From positions 62,001 through 126,000 of the forward strand of contig NZ_FNJA01000005.1 in NCBI RefSeq assembly GCF_900104385.1: a stretch of 64,000 nucleotides of DNA, read 5' to 3'. Shown in pieces: positions 16,700-26,606 of the stretch. Each line of letters opens with the position of its first letter. The first letter of the stretch is position 1. Origin of the DNA: Rhodoferax sp. OV413 (GTDB taxonomy: Bacteria > Pseudomonadota > Gammaproteobacteria > Burkholderiales > Burkholderiaceae_C). A program made the translations under genes and the position numbers. The notes below the pieces were generated by a model that was not told where the DNA came from, made no database searches, and was given only the letters and a program-made list of their open reading frames with translations.

Positions 16700-18351
16700 A
16701 GGCCTTTGCGGACCTCTACCGCGCGCTGGATGCATCGACCGCCAGCTCCGCCAAGCAGGCCGCGCTGCAGCGCTATCTGCACGCGGCGCCGTCGCGGGAT
16801 GCCGCCTGGGCGGTGTACTTCCTTGCTGGCGGCAAGCCACGTCAACTGGTGCCGACAAGTCTGCTGCGGGAGCAGGCGCGGCTGGCGGCTGAGCTGCCCG
16901 AATGGCTGTTCGACGAGAGCTACGAAGCGGTAGGCGATCTGGCCGAAACAATCTCGCTACTGCTGCCAGACCCAGACGAGACGCTGGAACTGCCGTTATC
17001 AGAATGGATGGAGCAGCACCTGCTGCCGTTGCGCGGGCAGGCGCCCGAAGAACTGGCGCGTCTCCTGCAAAACCAGTGGCGTACGCTGGCCGCGGCGCAG
17101 CGGTTGGTTTACTTCAAGCTCATCACCGGCGCCTTCCGCGTCGGAGTCTCCAGGCTGCAGGTCACGCAGGCCCTGGCGGGGGTGAGCGGGGTCGACGCCA
17201 AGGTGGTTGCACAAAGGCTGATGGGCTACACCCATATTGGCGCGCGCCCCTCTGCCGAAGATTACGACGCGCTTGTCGCACCCGACGATGCGGCAAGCAC
17301 CGGCACCGGGTCGCACGGCGGCCAGCCGTATCCCTTCTTTCTGGCGCATCCGCTCAACCTGCCGCTGGCGCAGTTCGACGCAACGATTGGCCCCGCCAAT
17401 GGCTGGTTGTTCGAATGGAAATGGGACGGTATCCGCGCTCAACTCGTGAAACGCGACGGGCAGGTCTGGATCTGGTCACGCGGGGAGGAGTTAGTCAGCG
17501 AACGCTTCCCGGAGTTGCAGACTATGGGCGCAGGCCTGGCAGAAGGCACGGTGCTCGACGGCGAGATCCTCATCTGGCGTGACGGCCGTGCACAACCGTT
17601 TGCAGAACTGCAGCAGCGTATTGGGCGCAAGACCTTAAGCCCCAAGCTACTGCGCGAACTACCGGTGGTGCTGTGTGTTTACGACCTGCTGGAGCAGGAA
17701 GGCGAAGACCTGCGCGGGCTGCCCCAGCATGCGCGGCGCACGCGGTTGGAGCAACTGGTCGCGTCGTTTCCCCATCCTCAGCTGCAACTGAGCCCGCTGG
17801 TGAAAGGTGGCGACTGGGCCGACCTGGCACGCCAGCGCGAGCAGTCCCGGGCGCTGGGCGTCGAAGGCATGATGCTCAAGCGCCTAGACGCGCAATACGG
17901 TGTAGGCCGCACCAAGGACGTAGGCGTTTGGTGGAAGTGGAAGATCGACCCGCTGTCGGTAGATGCCGTGCTGATCTACGCCCAGCGCGGCCACGGGCGA
18001 CGCGCCAGCCTCTATAGCGACTACACCTTCGCCGTGTGGAATGGCGCGCAGGATGACCCGGTGCGCCAGCTGGTCCCGTTCGCGAAAGCCTATTCGGGCC
18101 TGACGGACGAAGAAATACGCGCGGTGGATGCAGTGATCCGTAAGACCACATTGGAGACCTTCGGCCCGGTGCGCAGTGTGACGCCGACGATGGTTTTCGA
18201 GCTGGGCTTTGAAGGCATAGCCAAGAGTAGCCGGCACAAAAGCGGCATAGCCGTACGCTTCCCACGCATGCTGCGCCGCCGTGAAGACAAGCCCGTCGAA
18301 GAAGCTGACACGCTAGCCAGCCTACGGGCGCTGTTGCAGGAAGCCGAGTAA
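16696..18351 (+). CDS. ATP-dependent DNA ligase (ligase-associated operon)
   Basis: A 551-residue ATP-dependent ligase. The N-terminal 200 residues form the DNA-binding domain (LLRQNQW-like LLQNQWRTL, then [12 protein letters not shown]); the nucleotidyl lysine is in [12 protein letters not shown], followed by [22 protein letters not shown], and [14 protein letters not shown]. The OB domain motif is [15 protein letters not shown]. It seals nicks using ATP. ATGA overlap with the exonuclease and TAATG overlap with lhr show one operon for a DNA repair pathway separate from NAD-dependent LigA. Confidence 0.93.
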   Translation: MKAFADLYRALDASTASSAKQAALQRYLHAAPSRDAAWAVYFLAGGKPRQLVPTSLLREQARLAAELPEWLFDESYEAVGDLAETISLLLPDPDETLELPLSEWMEQHLLPLRGQAPEELARLLQNQWRTLAAAQRLVYFKLITGAFRVGVSRLQVTQALAGVSGVDAKVVAQRLMGYTHIGARPSAEDYDALVAPDDAASTGTGSHGGQPYPFFLAHPLNLPLAQFDATIGPANGWLFEWKWDGIRAQLVKRDGQVWIWSRGEELVSERFPELQTMGAGLAEGTVLDGEILIWRDGRAQPFAELQQRIGRKTLSPKLLRELPVVLCVYDLLEQEGEDLRGLPQHARRTRLEQLVASFPHPQLQLSPLVKGGDWADLARQREQSRALGVEGMMLKRLDAQYGVGRTKDVGVWWKWKIDPLSVDAVLIYAQRGHGRRASLYSDYTFAVWNGAQDDPVRQLVPFAKAYSGLTDEEIRAVDAVIRKTTLETFGPVRSVTPTMVFELGFEGIAKSSRHKSGIAVRFPRMLRRREDKPVEEADTLASLRALLQEAE

Positions 18352-21029
18352 TGGCCAGCCGCAAGCCCGCCCACGCATCCGCTGCGGTCGACCCGTCCAT
18401 AGCAGCGTGGGTCGCTACCCGTGGCTGGACACCCTTTCCATTCCAGTGCAGGGTGTGGGAGGAGATGGCACAGGGCCGCAGCGGCTTGCTGCATTCCAGC
18501 ACCGGCAGCGGCAAGACGCTGGCAGTCTGGTTGGGCGCACTCGGGGCCTTGCGGGAAACCGCCGCGACCGCGGGTGCGAAGACCAAGGCGCCACCACTGA
18601 CGGTACTGTGGATCACGCCGATGCGTGCGCTGGCCGCAGACACGCTGCGCGCTCTGGAAGACCCCATGCGCGCTGTGTGCCCTACCTGGACGGCGGGTTT
18701 AAGGAGCGGCGACACAACGTCCGCTCAGCGCGCCGCGCAGGACCGGCGGCTACCGACGGTGCTGGTCACCACGCCGGAGAGCCTGACCCTCTTGATGTCG
18801 CGCGCCGATGCGCGCGATCTGCTGCGGCACGTCCGTGTGACGGTGGTCGACGAATGGCATGAGTTGATGGGCAACAAGCGCGGCGTGCAGACGCAGCTGG
18901 CGCTGGCCCGGCTGCGTGGATTTCAGCCGTCGCTGATGACCTGGGGACTCTCCGCCACGCTGGGTAATCTGGACGAAGCGCTGCGCACGCTGCTTGGCAC
19001 CGCGCCGTGGCCGAAGAACCGTGCCCCTGCGATGGTACAGGGCGAAACCGACAAGACCCTGGTTATCGACACGCTGCTGCCTGCCACCGCCGAACGCTTT
19101 GCCTGGGCCGGCCACATGGGTCTGCGCATGCTGCCGCAGGTCGTGCAGGCCATAGAAGAAAGTGCCAGTTGCCTGGTCTTCACCAATATGCGTTCCCAGG
19201 CAGAGCGATGGTACCGTGCGCTGCTGGAGGCGCGGCCGGACTGGGCAGGTGTGCTCGCGCTGCACCATGGCTCGCTGGACCGCGAGGTACGGGAATGGGT
19301 TGAGCTAGGACTGAAGGAGGGGCGGTTGAAAGCCGCGGTCTGCACGTCCAGCCTGGATCTGGGTGTGGACTTTCTACCGGTGGATCGCGTGCTGCAGATC
19401 GGGTCGGCAAAGGGCGTGGCGCGCCTGGTGCAACGGGCCGGCCGCTCAGGCCACGCGCCGGGTCGGCCATCGCGGATCACGCTGGTGCCGACCCACAGCT
19501 TGGAGCTGGTGGAGGCCGCCGCCGCGCGCGAGGCGGTGCGCACTAGCCAGATCGAGTCGCGCCACAGCCCGCGCGCCCCTTTGGATGTGATGGTCCAGCA
19601 TTTGGTGACGATCGCGCTGGGCGGCGGCTTCCGGCCGGACGAGTTGCTGGCAGAAGTGCGCACCACGGTAGCCTATGCCGACATGACAGACGCACATTGG
19701 CAGTGGTGCCTGGACTTCGTGCGCCAGGGCGGGCCATCGCTCGCGGCGTATCCCGACTACCACCGCGTCGTGCCATACGAAGAAGGACTTTGGCGCGTGC
19801 CCGACGCACGCCTGGCGCGGCGGCATCGCGTCAACATCGGCACCATCGTCAGCGACGCTTCCATCAGCGTGCAGTATCTGGGTGGCGGCAAGCTGGGCAC
19901 GGTGGAAGAGAGCTTCATTGCCCGACTGAAACCTGGCGACGCCTTCATGTTCAGCGGCCGTCTGCTGGAACTGGTACGCGTAGACCAGATGACAGCCCTG
20001 GTGCGTCGCGCCACGGCTGGGCGCGCGGCGCTGCCGCGCTGGAATGGCGGGCGCATGCCCTTGTCCAACACGCTGGCCGATGCGGTGTTGCGTGAACTGC
20101 AGGCGGCAGACAATGGCCGATTCGACAGCCCTGAGATGCAATGCGTCAAGCCGCTGATCGACATCCAGCGACTGTGGTCGGGGCTGCCCACTCCGAGCAC
20201 CCTGGTCGCGGAAACGCTGAAGTCCCGCGAAGGCTGGCATCTGTTCCTCTACCCCTTTGCGGGCCGGCAGGTGCATCTGGGTCTGGCCGGTTTGATGGCA
20301 TGGCGCGCCGCGCAGCCGGAGACCGGCACCTTCTCCATTGCACTGAACGACTACGGCATCGAACTGCTGAGCGCGAAGGAGATCGATTGGGCAGCACGCT
20401 TACCCACGCTGCTCGCGCTGCCACCGAGAGATCAACTGCTCGCCGAGGTGCTGGGCAGCCTCAACGCGACCGAACTGGCGCGGCGTCGGTTCCGCGAGAT
20501 CGCGCGGATTGCCGGGCTGATATTCCAGAGCCACCCGGGCGAGCGCCGCAGCAACCGGCAACTGCAGGCCTCGGCCTCGCTGTTCTTCGAGGTGTTCCAG
20601 AAATACGACCCGCAGAACCAACTGCTGGCGCAAGCCGAGCAAGAACTGTTGGCGCAAGAACTTGATGTGCGCCAGCTTGGCGCAGCGCTGGAACGCATCC
20701 AAGGACAGACGCTGCGGGTACATGCGCTGCGCAAGCCCACACCGCTGGCCTTCCCGTTGATGGTGGAGCGCTTTCGCGAGAAACTAACGAACGAATCGCT
20801 CGGTGACCGCATCGCGCGCATGGTGTCCGAGCTGGAACGTACGGCTGGTGGGGACTCGGTAGGCACGGCGCATACGCCAGCGGATCGCGTCTTCGCCTCC
20901 CGCGAGTCACCAGAGTGGGCAATCGGCGCCTCCCTGGCGCTTGAGTCCCGTGGCGAGACTGCGGGCGGGCGCATTCCACGCAAGCGCGGCCAAGGGCGCG
21001 CACGCCCTTCGCCTGGCTTGGAGCGATGA
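18351..21029 (+). CDS. lhr: Ligase-associated DEXH helicase (Lhr type)
   Basis: An 892-residue Lhr-core helicase. Motif I is [11 protein letters not shown] near residue 45, motif II DEWH in [12 protein letters not shown], motif III SATLGN, and motif [16 protein letters not shown]; the winged-helix and Lhr-specific C-terminal beta domain follow. It translocates 3'-5' on single-stranded DNA and unwinds DNA or RNA-DNA hybrids. Length matches the ligase-associated subfamily rather than the 1,500-residue full Lhr. Its start shares a base with the ligase stop; pdeM begins 7 bases after its stop. Confidence 0.93.
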   Translation: MASRKPAHASAAVDPSIAAWVATRGWTPFPFQCRVWEEMAQGRSGLLHSSTGSGKTLAVWLGALGALRETAATAGAKTKAPPLTVLWITPMRALAADTLRALEDPMRAVCPTWTAGLRSGDTTSAQRAAQDRRLPTVLVTTPESLTLLMSRADARDLLRHVRVTVVDEWHELMGNKRGVQTQLALARLRGFQPSLMTWGLSATLGNLDEALRTLLGTAPWPKNRAPAMVQGETDKTLVIDTLLPATAERFAWAGHMGLRMLPQVVQAIEESASCLVFTNMRSQAERWYRALLEARPDWAGVLALHHGSLDREVREWVELGLKEGRLKAAVCTSSLDLGVDFLPVDRVLQIGSAKGVARLVQRAGRSGHAPGRPSRITLVPTHSLELVEAAAAREAVRTSQIESRHSPRAPLDVMVQHLVTIALGGGFRPDELLAEVRTTVAYADMTDAHWQWCLDFVRQGGPSLAAYPDYHRVVPYEEGLWRVPDARLARRHRVNIGTIVSDASISVQYLGGGKLGTVEESFIARLKPGDAFMFSGRLLELVRVDQMTALVRRATAGRAALPRWNGGRMPLSNTLADAVLRELQAADNGRFDSPEMQCVKPLIDIQRLWSGLPTPSTLVAETLKSREGWHLFLYPFAGRQVHLGLAGLMAWRAAQPETGTFSIALNDYGIELLSAKEIDWAARLPTLLALPPRDQLLAEVLGSLNATELARRRFREIARIAGLIFQSHPGERRSNRQLQASASLFFEVFQKYDPQNQLLAQAEQELLAQELDVRQLGAALERIQGQTLRVHALRKPTPLAFPLMVERFREKLTNESLGDRIARMVSELERTAGGDSVGTAHTPADRVFASRESPEWAIGASLALESRGETAGGRIPRKRGQGRARPSPGLER

Positions 21030-21036
21030 TCGAAGC

Positions 21037-21744
21037 ATGAAAGCTCCAGATCCTGCGACATCCGACGCCCCGGTAGGCGCTCTGGCCATCACGCTGGCGG
21101 GCGAACCGGTTGCGCTGCTGCCAGATCGCGCGTTGTGGTGGCCGCGCGAGCGTACGCTGTTCGTGGCCGATGTACACCTGGGCAAGGCGGCCAGCTTCCG
21201 GGCGCTGGGGCAGCCGGTTCCTGCCGGAACGACGCGGGACAACCTGGATCGTCTTAGCCTATTGATCGACGAATTGAGCGTGCGGCAACTCGTTGTACTG
21301 GGCGATTTTTTGCATGCGGCAACGGCGCAGCAGGCGCAGGTGATGGATCCCGTAAGCGCGTGGCGCGAACGGCACGCCACATTGCATTGCACGCTGGTGC
21401 GCGGCAACCACGACAGCCGTGCCGGCGACCCGCCCCCCTCGCTGCGATTCGACATCGTGGACGAGCCTTTCCGGATCGGCCCATTCGCCGCTTGCCACCA
21501 TCCCCAGCCGGTGATTGGGGCGTATGCGCTAGCAGGGCATCTGCATCCCGCCGTACAAATTCGCGGCCGCGCGCATACCCGAGAGCGTCTGCCCTGCTTC
21601 TGCGAAGGCGATGGTCTGATGATCCTGCCTGCGTTCGGGGCTTTCACGGGCAGCACCCTGGACTTACCGCCCAGCACACTTCGCTGCTATGCCGCGGGTG
21701 GAGGCCGTGTTACAGCGCTGCCGCGGCTCGGTGAACTCCGTTGA
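21037..21744 (+). CDS. pdeM: Ligase-associated metallophosphoesterase PdeM
   Basis: A 235-residue calcineurin-like phosphodiesterase. Metal ligands are visible in FVADVHLGK, VLGDFLHAA, VRGNHDSRAG and LAGHLHPAVQI. It acts with the exonuclease, ligase and Lhr in the same operon, probably cleaning DNA ends. The ATG at 21037, just after the lhr stop, is preferred over upstream in-frame starts inside lhr. Its stop marks the last backbone gene before the glmS-linked island. Confidence 0.9.
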   Translation: MKAPDPATSDAPVGALAITLAGEPVALLPDRALWWPRERTLFVADVHLGKAASFRALGQPVPAGTTRDNLDRLSLLIDELSVRQLVVLGDFLHAATAQQAQVMDPVSAWRERHATLHCTLVRGNHDSRAGDPPPSLRFDIVDEPFRIGPFAACHHPQPVIGAYALAGHLHPAVQIRGRAHTRERLPCFCEGDGLMILPAFGAFTGSTLDLPPSTLRCYAAGGGRVTALPRLGELR

Positions 21745-21787
21745 CGCATGGATGATTCCAAGAGTCAGAATTATTCTGAGTAATTAA

Positions 21788-21866
21788 AGTCGTAAACAGG
21801 CCCCTAGTATCCATGCGGGTTTGGGGCGTTTCAAATATGCAACAGATTACCGAGAAGTCGTAAACA
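21788..21866 (+). repeat. Two Tn7-like left-end sites (AGTCGTAAACA)
   Basis: Two identical 11-mers AGTCGTAAACA in the same orientation at 21788-21798 and 21856-21866. They differ by one base from the AGTCGTAGACA sites of the intact Tn7-like element at 33.2 kb. Confidence 0.6.
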
Positions 21867-21913
21867 AAACGCCCCTTGGCTCACTCAGTCCTGTCGAATA
21901 TCGAGCGAGCTTC

Positions 21914-21942
21914 GGACTTACGGCATAACCCATTCCAAGAAT
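21914..21942 (+). repeat. Island-flanking direct repeat A, left copy
   Basis: Starts GGACTTACGGCATAACCCA and continues for about ten more matching bases. The right copy is at 31260-31287. In the right copy flanking bases form CTTGGACT/AGTCCAAG, a palindrome that is imperfect here. Confidence 0.65.
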
Positions 21943-22368
21943 GCCGCCGTCCTCCCGTTGAGCGGCTTGTGCCAATTTCAAACGGACTGGTCTTATTCGA
22001 CAGGATACGGTGTATCTAGCTTACTTTCGCTAGGACTGACTCGGGGTGCTCATCAAATTACTGGCACTGCTGGACATCTGGGAGTTGGCGCCAACTGAGT
22101 GGTAAATGTTTGGACGATTTCGAGGAAAAACCAAAACAGCTTGACTAGGTCAACACACCTCAAGAAGGCATAGTTCGTTATTTCAAAGTTTACAACACCA
22201 CATATATTAGAGCTTAAGCCTGCTAAAGCTATTCGTCTGTACATGTGTTATTGGGCAGACAGAACGTCTTCATATTGTGGAAAGACGTGCAGCGTTCAAC
22301 TAGAGAGGAATGCCTGTCCGTTGCACCCACCAAGGGTAAATTACTTTGCCTTAGCAACTGTTGCTACC

Positions 22369-23076
22369 CTAGCTCCCCTGGCTAGTTCGGTCATCCGTGT
22401 CCGAAAGAATGTTCCTTTCTAGCCCATCTAAATTGACCCCGCGGGCCATCAGCAAATTCCTCGTGACGCGGACACAATCGTCCAGCGTCCGAACGCCCGT
22501 ATCGAAAGACAATTCGGGGGACAGCGGCGCTTCGTAGGGATCGCTGATCCCAGTGAAGCTGACAATGGCTCCGCTTCTGGCCCGACGGTAAAGGCCTTTA
22601 GGATCTCGGGCCTCACATACGGTCAATGGCGTTGCCAAATACACCTCGATATAGCGCGTCGGTCCCACAGTGTGGCGGGCTAAGTTCCGGTCATCCCTGT
22701 AGGGCGATATCAAGGCAGCGATGGCCAGCGTCCCCGCATCGTTCAATTGCTTGCACAGCTCGGCTACGCGACGGATGTTTTCTCGGCGATCTTTCCGTGA
22801 AAAACCAAGGTCTTGGCTGAGTTGCTGGCGGACGACGTCGCCGTCTAGCACTCGGCATAACACACCGTCGGCGGACAAGGTTTCAGCTAATGCTTCGGCC
22901 AAGCTGGTTTTACCCGAAGCACTGAGCCCCGTTAACCAAAGGGTACACGCTGGTTGTGGCATTTGGATCTTCGGTTTCGCGGCAATGGCCGAGAGCGACA
23001 GCTCTCCTGATTTGTTGTGATGGCATTTACCCGCAAGACTCTCTGATAGGCAACGTTGACACAGGACGCTTTCCAT
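22369..23076 (-). CDS. cysC: Adenylylsulfate (APS) kinase
   Basis: A 235-residue APS kinase making PAPS from APS and ATP. Walker A GLSASGKTS is at residues 50-58, DGDVVRQQLSQDLGFSRKDR and LISPYRDDR are the family motifs, and DPKGLYRRARSGAI closes the lid region. The first 48 residues are unusual: C6xxC9 and C18H19H20 look like a small metal-binding knuckle instead of the normal short leader. It is stand-alone, not fused to CysN or a sulfurylase. It faces away from the cassette at 23.3-31.0 kb, which contains a PAPS-using sulfotransferase, so it likely supplies that donor. Start at the ATG at 23076. Confidence 0.9.
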   Translation of the reverse strand: MESVLCQRCLSESLAGKCHHNKSGELSLSAIAAKPKIQMPQPACTLWLTGLSASGKTSLAEALAETLSADGVLCRVLDGDVVRQQLSQDLGFSRKDRRENIRRVAELCKQLNDAGTLAIAALISPYRDDRNLARHTVGPTRYIEVYLATPLTVCEARDPKGLYRRARSGAIVSFTGISDPYEAPLSPELSFDTGVRTLDDCVRVTRNLLMARGVNLDGLERNILSDTDDRTSQGS

Positions 23077-23350
23077 CTTAGGTATTGCCAGTTTATGTAA
23101 CAACCAAAAGCTACTCGCGTTCCTCCCCAATATTGATGAAGCAGATACCCCCGTCCAAAGGCGATCGGCGTTTCATTGGCAGAGTACCCATTGCACTACC
23201 GATGTATGTGGGCCATGCTTAAACAATCGGAAACAAGTTGTGATTTGAGTTTGTGCAGCTAGGGATGCTTCCCGTAATTTTTCTGAATTTGTCATCTGGG
23301 AAATCCCTTGGAGGTCAGCTTCGAGTTGCAACTGCAGCCAGAAAGATCGC

Positions 23351-24574
23351 ATGACCATGATGGGAACTCCTCCCAATATCTTGATCGTTGATGACGAAGC
23401 GGTACACATGCGTGCACTGTGCGATATCTTGGGTCGCCATGACTACAAGACCACTGGCCTGATATCAGGTGAGGCTGCACTAGAAAAGATGCAGACCGAA
23501 ACATTTGATCTGTTGTTGTCAGATTTGATGATGCCCGGCATTGATGGCATCACATTGGTGCAGGCAGCTAGCAAAATCGACTCCAACCTTGCTTGCATCA
23601 TCATGACTGGCGAAGGCTCCATTGCGTCGGCTGTACAGGCAATGAAGGTCGGTGCCCATGATTACATCGTCAAACCATTCAAGGTTTCAGCCATTCTTCC
23701 TGTTCTTGCGCGAGCGCTGGAGACGAGACGGTTGAGGATGGAAAACGTCATCTTGGAGCAGCGGCAACGCGCACATACCGCAGAACTCAACACTTTGAAC
23801 AGCGAACTTGAGTTGGCAAAAAAAGAAGCGGAACGCGCAAATCACGAGAAATCGAATTTCCTCTCGCATATGAGCCATGAGCTACGCACGCCGCTGAACT
23901 CCATTCTTGGATTCGCCCAAATTCTGCAATCCGAGTCGATTTCGGCCACCCCCGAAGAAAGAAAAAAATTCTTAAGAAATATTGAAAATGCGGGAAAGCA
24001 CTTGCTCACTCTGATTAATGAAATTCTTGACTTGGCACAAATTGAATCTGGATTCATATCGATTTCCCTTGAACCCATTCAGTTGGCGAAGATTTTTGAG
24101 GAATGTCGGGCCATGATTTCACCCATCGCGGAGAAATTCGGTATCAGGATGATTTATCCAGAATATATGGATGTCTTAGTTTTTTCAGATAAGACCAGAT
24201 TGAAGCAGGTTTTAATAAATCTGCTATCGAATGCAATTAAATATAACAATAAAAATGGATCAGTTACACTAGATTACGAGCTTACGGAAGTCGGGCGTAT
24301 TCGACTATTTGTAATTGATACGGGAATTGGGCTTAGTGCCGAACAGTTGAAATTTATATTTCAACCATTTAATCGACTGGGAAGAGAAAAAATCAAAGAA
24401 GAAGGCACCGGAATTGGTTTGTCTTTGACGAAGAAAATCGTAGAGGCGATGCAGGCAGAAATCGGCGTAGCTAGCAAATTGGATATTGGCAGTACATTCT
24501 GGATTGAACTGCCGGTTCATAAATCAACTTCTTCAAAAAACATAAATTCAATCGGAGATATTATTTCATATTAA
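23351..24574 (+). CDS. Receiver-histidine kinase hybrid (cytosolic)
   Basis: A 407-residue protein with an N-terminal receiver (ILIVDDEAVHM; phosphoacceptor Asp58 in LLLSDLMMPG; Lys in YIVKPFK), a short coiled coil at 130-168, a HisKA domain with His176 in SHMSHELRTPLN, and a HATPase with LINLLSNAIKYN, DTGIGLS and GTGIGLSLTKKI. There is no membrane segment, so input must arrive through the receiver. It is the first gene of the cassette and shifts from GC-rich to strongly AT-rich along its length. A partner could be the second hybrid kinase at 28.5 kb. Confidence 0.9.
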   Translation: MTMMGTPPNILIVDDEAVHMRALCDILGRHDYKTTGLISGEAALEKMQTETFDLLLSDLMMPGIDGITLVQAASKIDSNLACIIMTGEGSIASAVQAMKVGAHDYIVKPFKVSAILPVLARALETRRLRMENVILEQRQRAHTAELNTLNSELELAKKEAERANHEKSNFLSHMSHELRTPLNSILGFAQILQSESISATPEERKKFLRNIENAGKHLLTLINEILDLAQIESGFISISLEPIQLAKIFEECRAMISPIAEKFGIRMIYPEYMDVLVFSDKTRLKQVLINLLSNAIKYNNKNGSVTLDYELTEVGRIRLFVIDTGIGLSAEQLKFIFQPFNRLGREKIKEEGTGIGLSLTKKIVEAMQAEIGVASKLDIGSTFWIELPVHKSTSSKNINSIGDIISY

Positions 24575-24669
24575 GGTGGTTTTTCTAGAAAATATTAAAA
24601 AGAATTTTTGAGGCAAGCAATTGTAATGAGAAATATTTTCAATCTTCTGTTTTTTATTAGGAGGATAGT

Positions 24670-25365
24670 ATGGAAAATAAGTCAAAACCAGAAATTGTTC
24701 GCATAGACCGCTGGCAAAAGGGTCGTCAAAAATTATTTAAATCTGTTCCTTCTGACGGAAAAATGATTAAGTATCTCGGCAAAGAATTTAAGGTGTATCC
24801 AAATACCTTTTGGCCATTTACGGATAGTAAGCCACTGGTCAAAAATTTCCGAGTGCAGAGCGGAGAGAGTGTGCTTGATGTTGGAACAGGTTCTGGCGTT
24901 ATTGCCATCTTTTCCTGTTACCAGGGAGCGGGGAAAGTGGTTGGTGTTGACATCAATCCTGCTGCTATCAAGAGTGCTAAACATAATTTGAAGATGCATG
25001 GCTTTGAAAAAGTCATGAAAGTTGTCAAGTCAGATTTATTTGAAAATATTGCCGATCAGAAATTCGACGTAATTACAGCAAATATTCCTTTCAGAGATAA
25101 ATTTGCACACGACGTCGTCGCCAGGGCACAGTGGGATACCGATTTTCAAACCAATACTCGGTTTTTTGCAGAAGTGGTAAACCATTTAAATCCGGGTGGT
25201 CGAATTTATTTTATACACTCTAATTTTGGAGAGACCGACAGGATAAAGAAACTCGCCAAAGCTGCTGGACTTTCTGTCAAGGCGATCGGGCGTGAGGCCG
25301 CAGACAAGTCTGAGACAAAAGTGTTCCACGCTTTTGTTATGAGAAGAATTGCGGAAGACAATTAA
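24670..25365 (+). CDS. Class I SAM-dependent methyltransferase
   Basis: A 231-residue methyltransferase. Motif I is VLDVGTGSG at 68-76, acidic motif II VVGVDINP follows, and motif IV reads NIPF at about 138-141, a variant of the NPPY/NPPF loop of HemK/PrmA/RsmC-type N-methyltransferases. Substrate is unknown; a glutamine side chain, nucleobase or small amine are possible. AGGAGGA sits ideally before the ATG at 24670. The next gene starts two bases after its stop, so it is co-expressed with the sulfotransferase. AT-rich compared with the backbone. Confidence 0.85.
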   Translation: MENKSKPEIVRIDRWQKGRQKLFKSVPSDGKMIKYLGKEFKVYPNTFWPFTDSKPLVKNFRVQSGESVLDVGTGSGVIAIFSCYQGAGKVVGVDINPAAIKSAKHNLKMHGFEKVMKVVKSDLFENIADQKFDVITANIPFRDKFAHDVVARAQWDTDFQTNTRFFAEVVNHLNPGGRIYFIHSNFGETDRIKKLAKAAGLSVKAIGREAADKSETKVFHAFVMRRIAEDN

Positions 25366-25367
25366 AA

Positions 25368-26606
25368 GTGAGCGATATTCTAGACTCTGTGAATTCAATT
25401 CGTAATGTTCCACGCACCGAGTTGAATTCCTTAGTTAAGACCGTGGCAGTTATTCTTTGCAGCCCGCGATCCGGATCAAGTTTATTGAAAAATGCATTGG
25501 AATCACATCCGGATATTGCGTCACTAGGAGGGGAAATTGAGCCGTTCATGATTCTGACAAAGAATGGATTTAATCACAATTCGGATAGTGATGCAATTAG
25601 CACTATAAAAAATGAGGCCGATTTAATAGACAATATTTTTGATGATCTAACCGTGGCATCCGAAACGCAATTGGATCTAAATCTTCTTATAAAAAAATGG
25701 GAGAAAAGACTTTTATTGCAGTTCCCTTCAATTTTTCAAAAGGAATCTTGTCGTGAAAATCTTGTTCACATCTTTCATGACGCTTTGAGGCAGTGGGTGG
25801 ATAGTGACTTTCTAGAAGGCGATGGTTTAGAAAAATTTATTCTTACAAAAATTTTTAAGAATGAGTCATGGCGAATTAATTACTACGATGGTCAGTCAAC
25901 TTCAGGTCCGATCAAATGGTTTGATGAACCTTTAAAGGTAGAGGAGCCACCATTTATTTTGCCTAATAACAAGAGAAGACAATTTGTCGAAAATGACGTA
26001 ACTAGTAAAATTTTACTTTTCAAAACTCCGCCTGATGTTTATCGAATAGGCATGTACGAAAAGTTGTTTCCCAACGCCGAAATAAAATATATTCACCTGA
26101 CTCGAGGTTATGCACAGTCGGTTAATGGTTTGATGGATGGATGGTTGTCTCCAGTGGGTTTTTTCTCTCACGACCTAAGACACGTGGGCGTGAATTTAAA
26201 TGTAAAGGGTTACTCCGATTGTGTTCCATTTGGGAGATGGTGGTGGAAGTTTGATTTGCCACCTAATTGGAGGGAGTTTTTAGAAGAAAAGCTGGAAAAC
26301 GTCTGTCTAAACCAGTGGATTTCGGCGCATCAATCGGTGTTAGCAAGCGGAGTAGGCGCTCTTCGAATTTCTTTTGAAGATTTCTTGGATGAACCAGATA
26401 CCACAATACAGAAAATTCAGCAATATCTAGGTTTGCCTGCAATGAAATTAGAAAATTCACTCCCTCTGCTGATGGCAACGGATGTTCCAAAATCGAAACG
26501 ATGGCATAAAAGAAGGGATTTAATACTTTCGCTAGGTAAAAGCGAAGAGGTTGAAGTAATGATGGAATTGCTGGGCTACGAGATGAACCCCGAGAGCTGG
26601 GTATGA
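25368..26606 (+). CDS. PAPS-dependent sulfotransferase
   Basis: A 412-residue protein of the sulfotransferase superfamily. The 5'-phosphosulfate loop is CSPRSGSSLL at 31-40 and the 3'-phosphate-binding segment is IHLTRGYAQSVNGL near 242, both intact; the region between is longer than in simple Stf proteins. It should transfer sulfate from PAPS to a hydroxyl or amine on a small molecule or glycan. Start is a GTG at 25368, two bases after the methyltransferase stop. Its TGA overlaps the ATG of the arginase-like gene. The cysC gene nearby is a plausible PAPS source. Confidence 0.82.
   Translation: MSDILDSVNSIRNVPRTELNSLVKTVAVILCSPRSGSSLLKNALESHPDIASLGGEIEPFMILTKNGFNHNSDSDAISTIKNEADLIDNIFDDLTVASETQLDLNLLIKKWEKRLLLQFPSIFQKESCRENLVHIFHDALRQWVDSDFLEGDGLEKFILTKIFKNESWRINYYDGQSTSGPIKWFDEPLKVEEPPFILPNNKRRQFVENDVTSKILLFKTPPDVYRIGMYEKLFPNAEIKYIHLTRGYAQSVNGLMDGWLSPVGFFSHDLRHVGVNLNVKGYSDCVPFGRWWWKFDLPPNWREFLEEKLENVCLNQWISAHQSVLASGVGALRISFEDFLDEPDTTIQKIQQYLGLPAMKLENSLPLLMATDVPKSKRWHKRRDLILSLGKSEEVEVMMELLGYEMNPESWV

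Larger units (their letters stand above)
21745..22368. other. Left edge of island: end-site repeats and palindromes, no gene
   Basis: About 620 bases without a convincing gene. It holds two AGTCGTAAACA sites (21788-21798, 21856-21866) like Tn7-type end sites, an inverted repeat GGGGCGTTT/AAACGCCCC around 21822-21876, a 12-bp perfect inverted repeat TCCTGTCGAATA (21889-21900) with 21994-22005, and three short modules repeated at the other side of the island (21914-21942, 21965-21976, 22039-22095). This patchwork is what remains at a mobile-element boundary. Confidence 0.6.
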
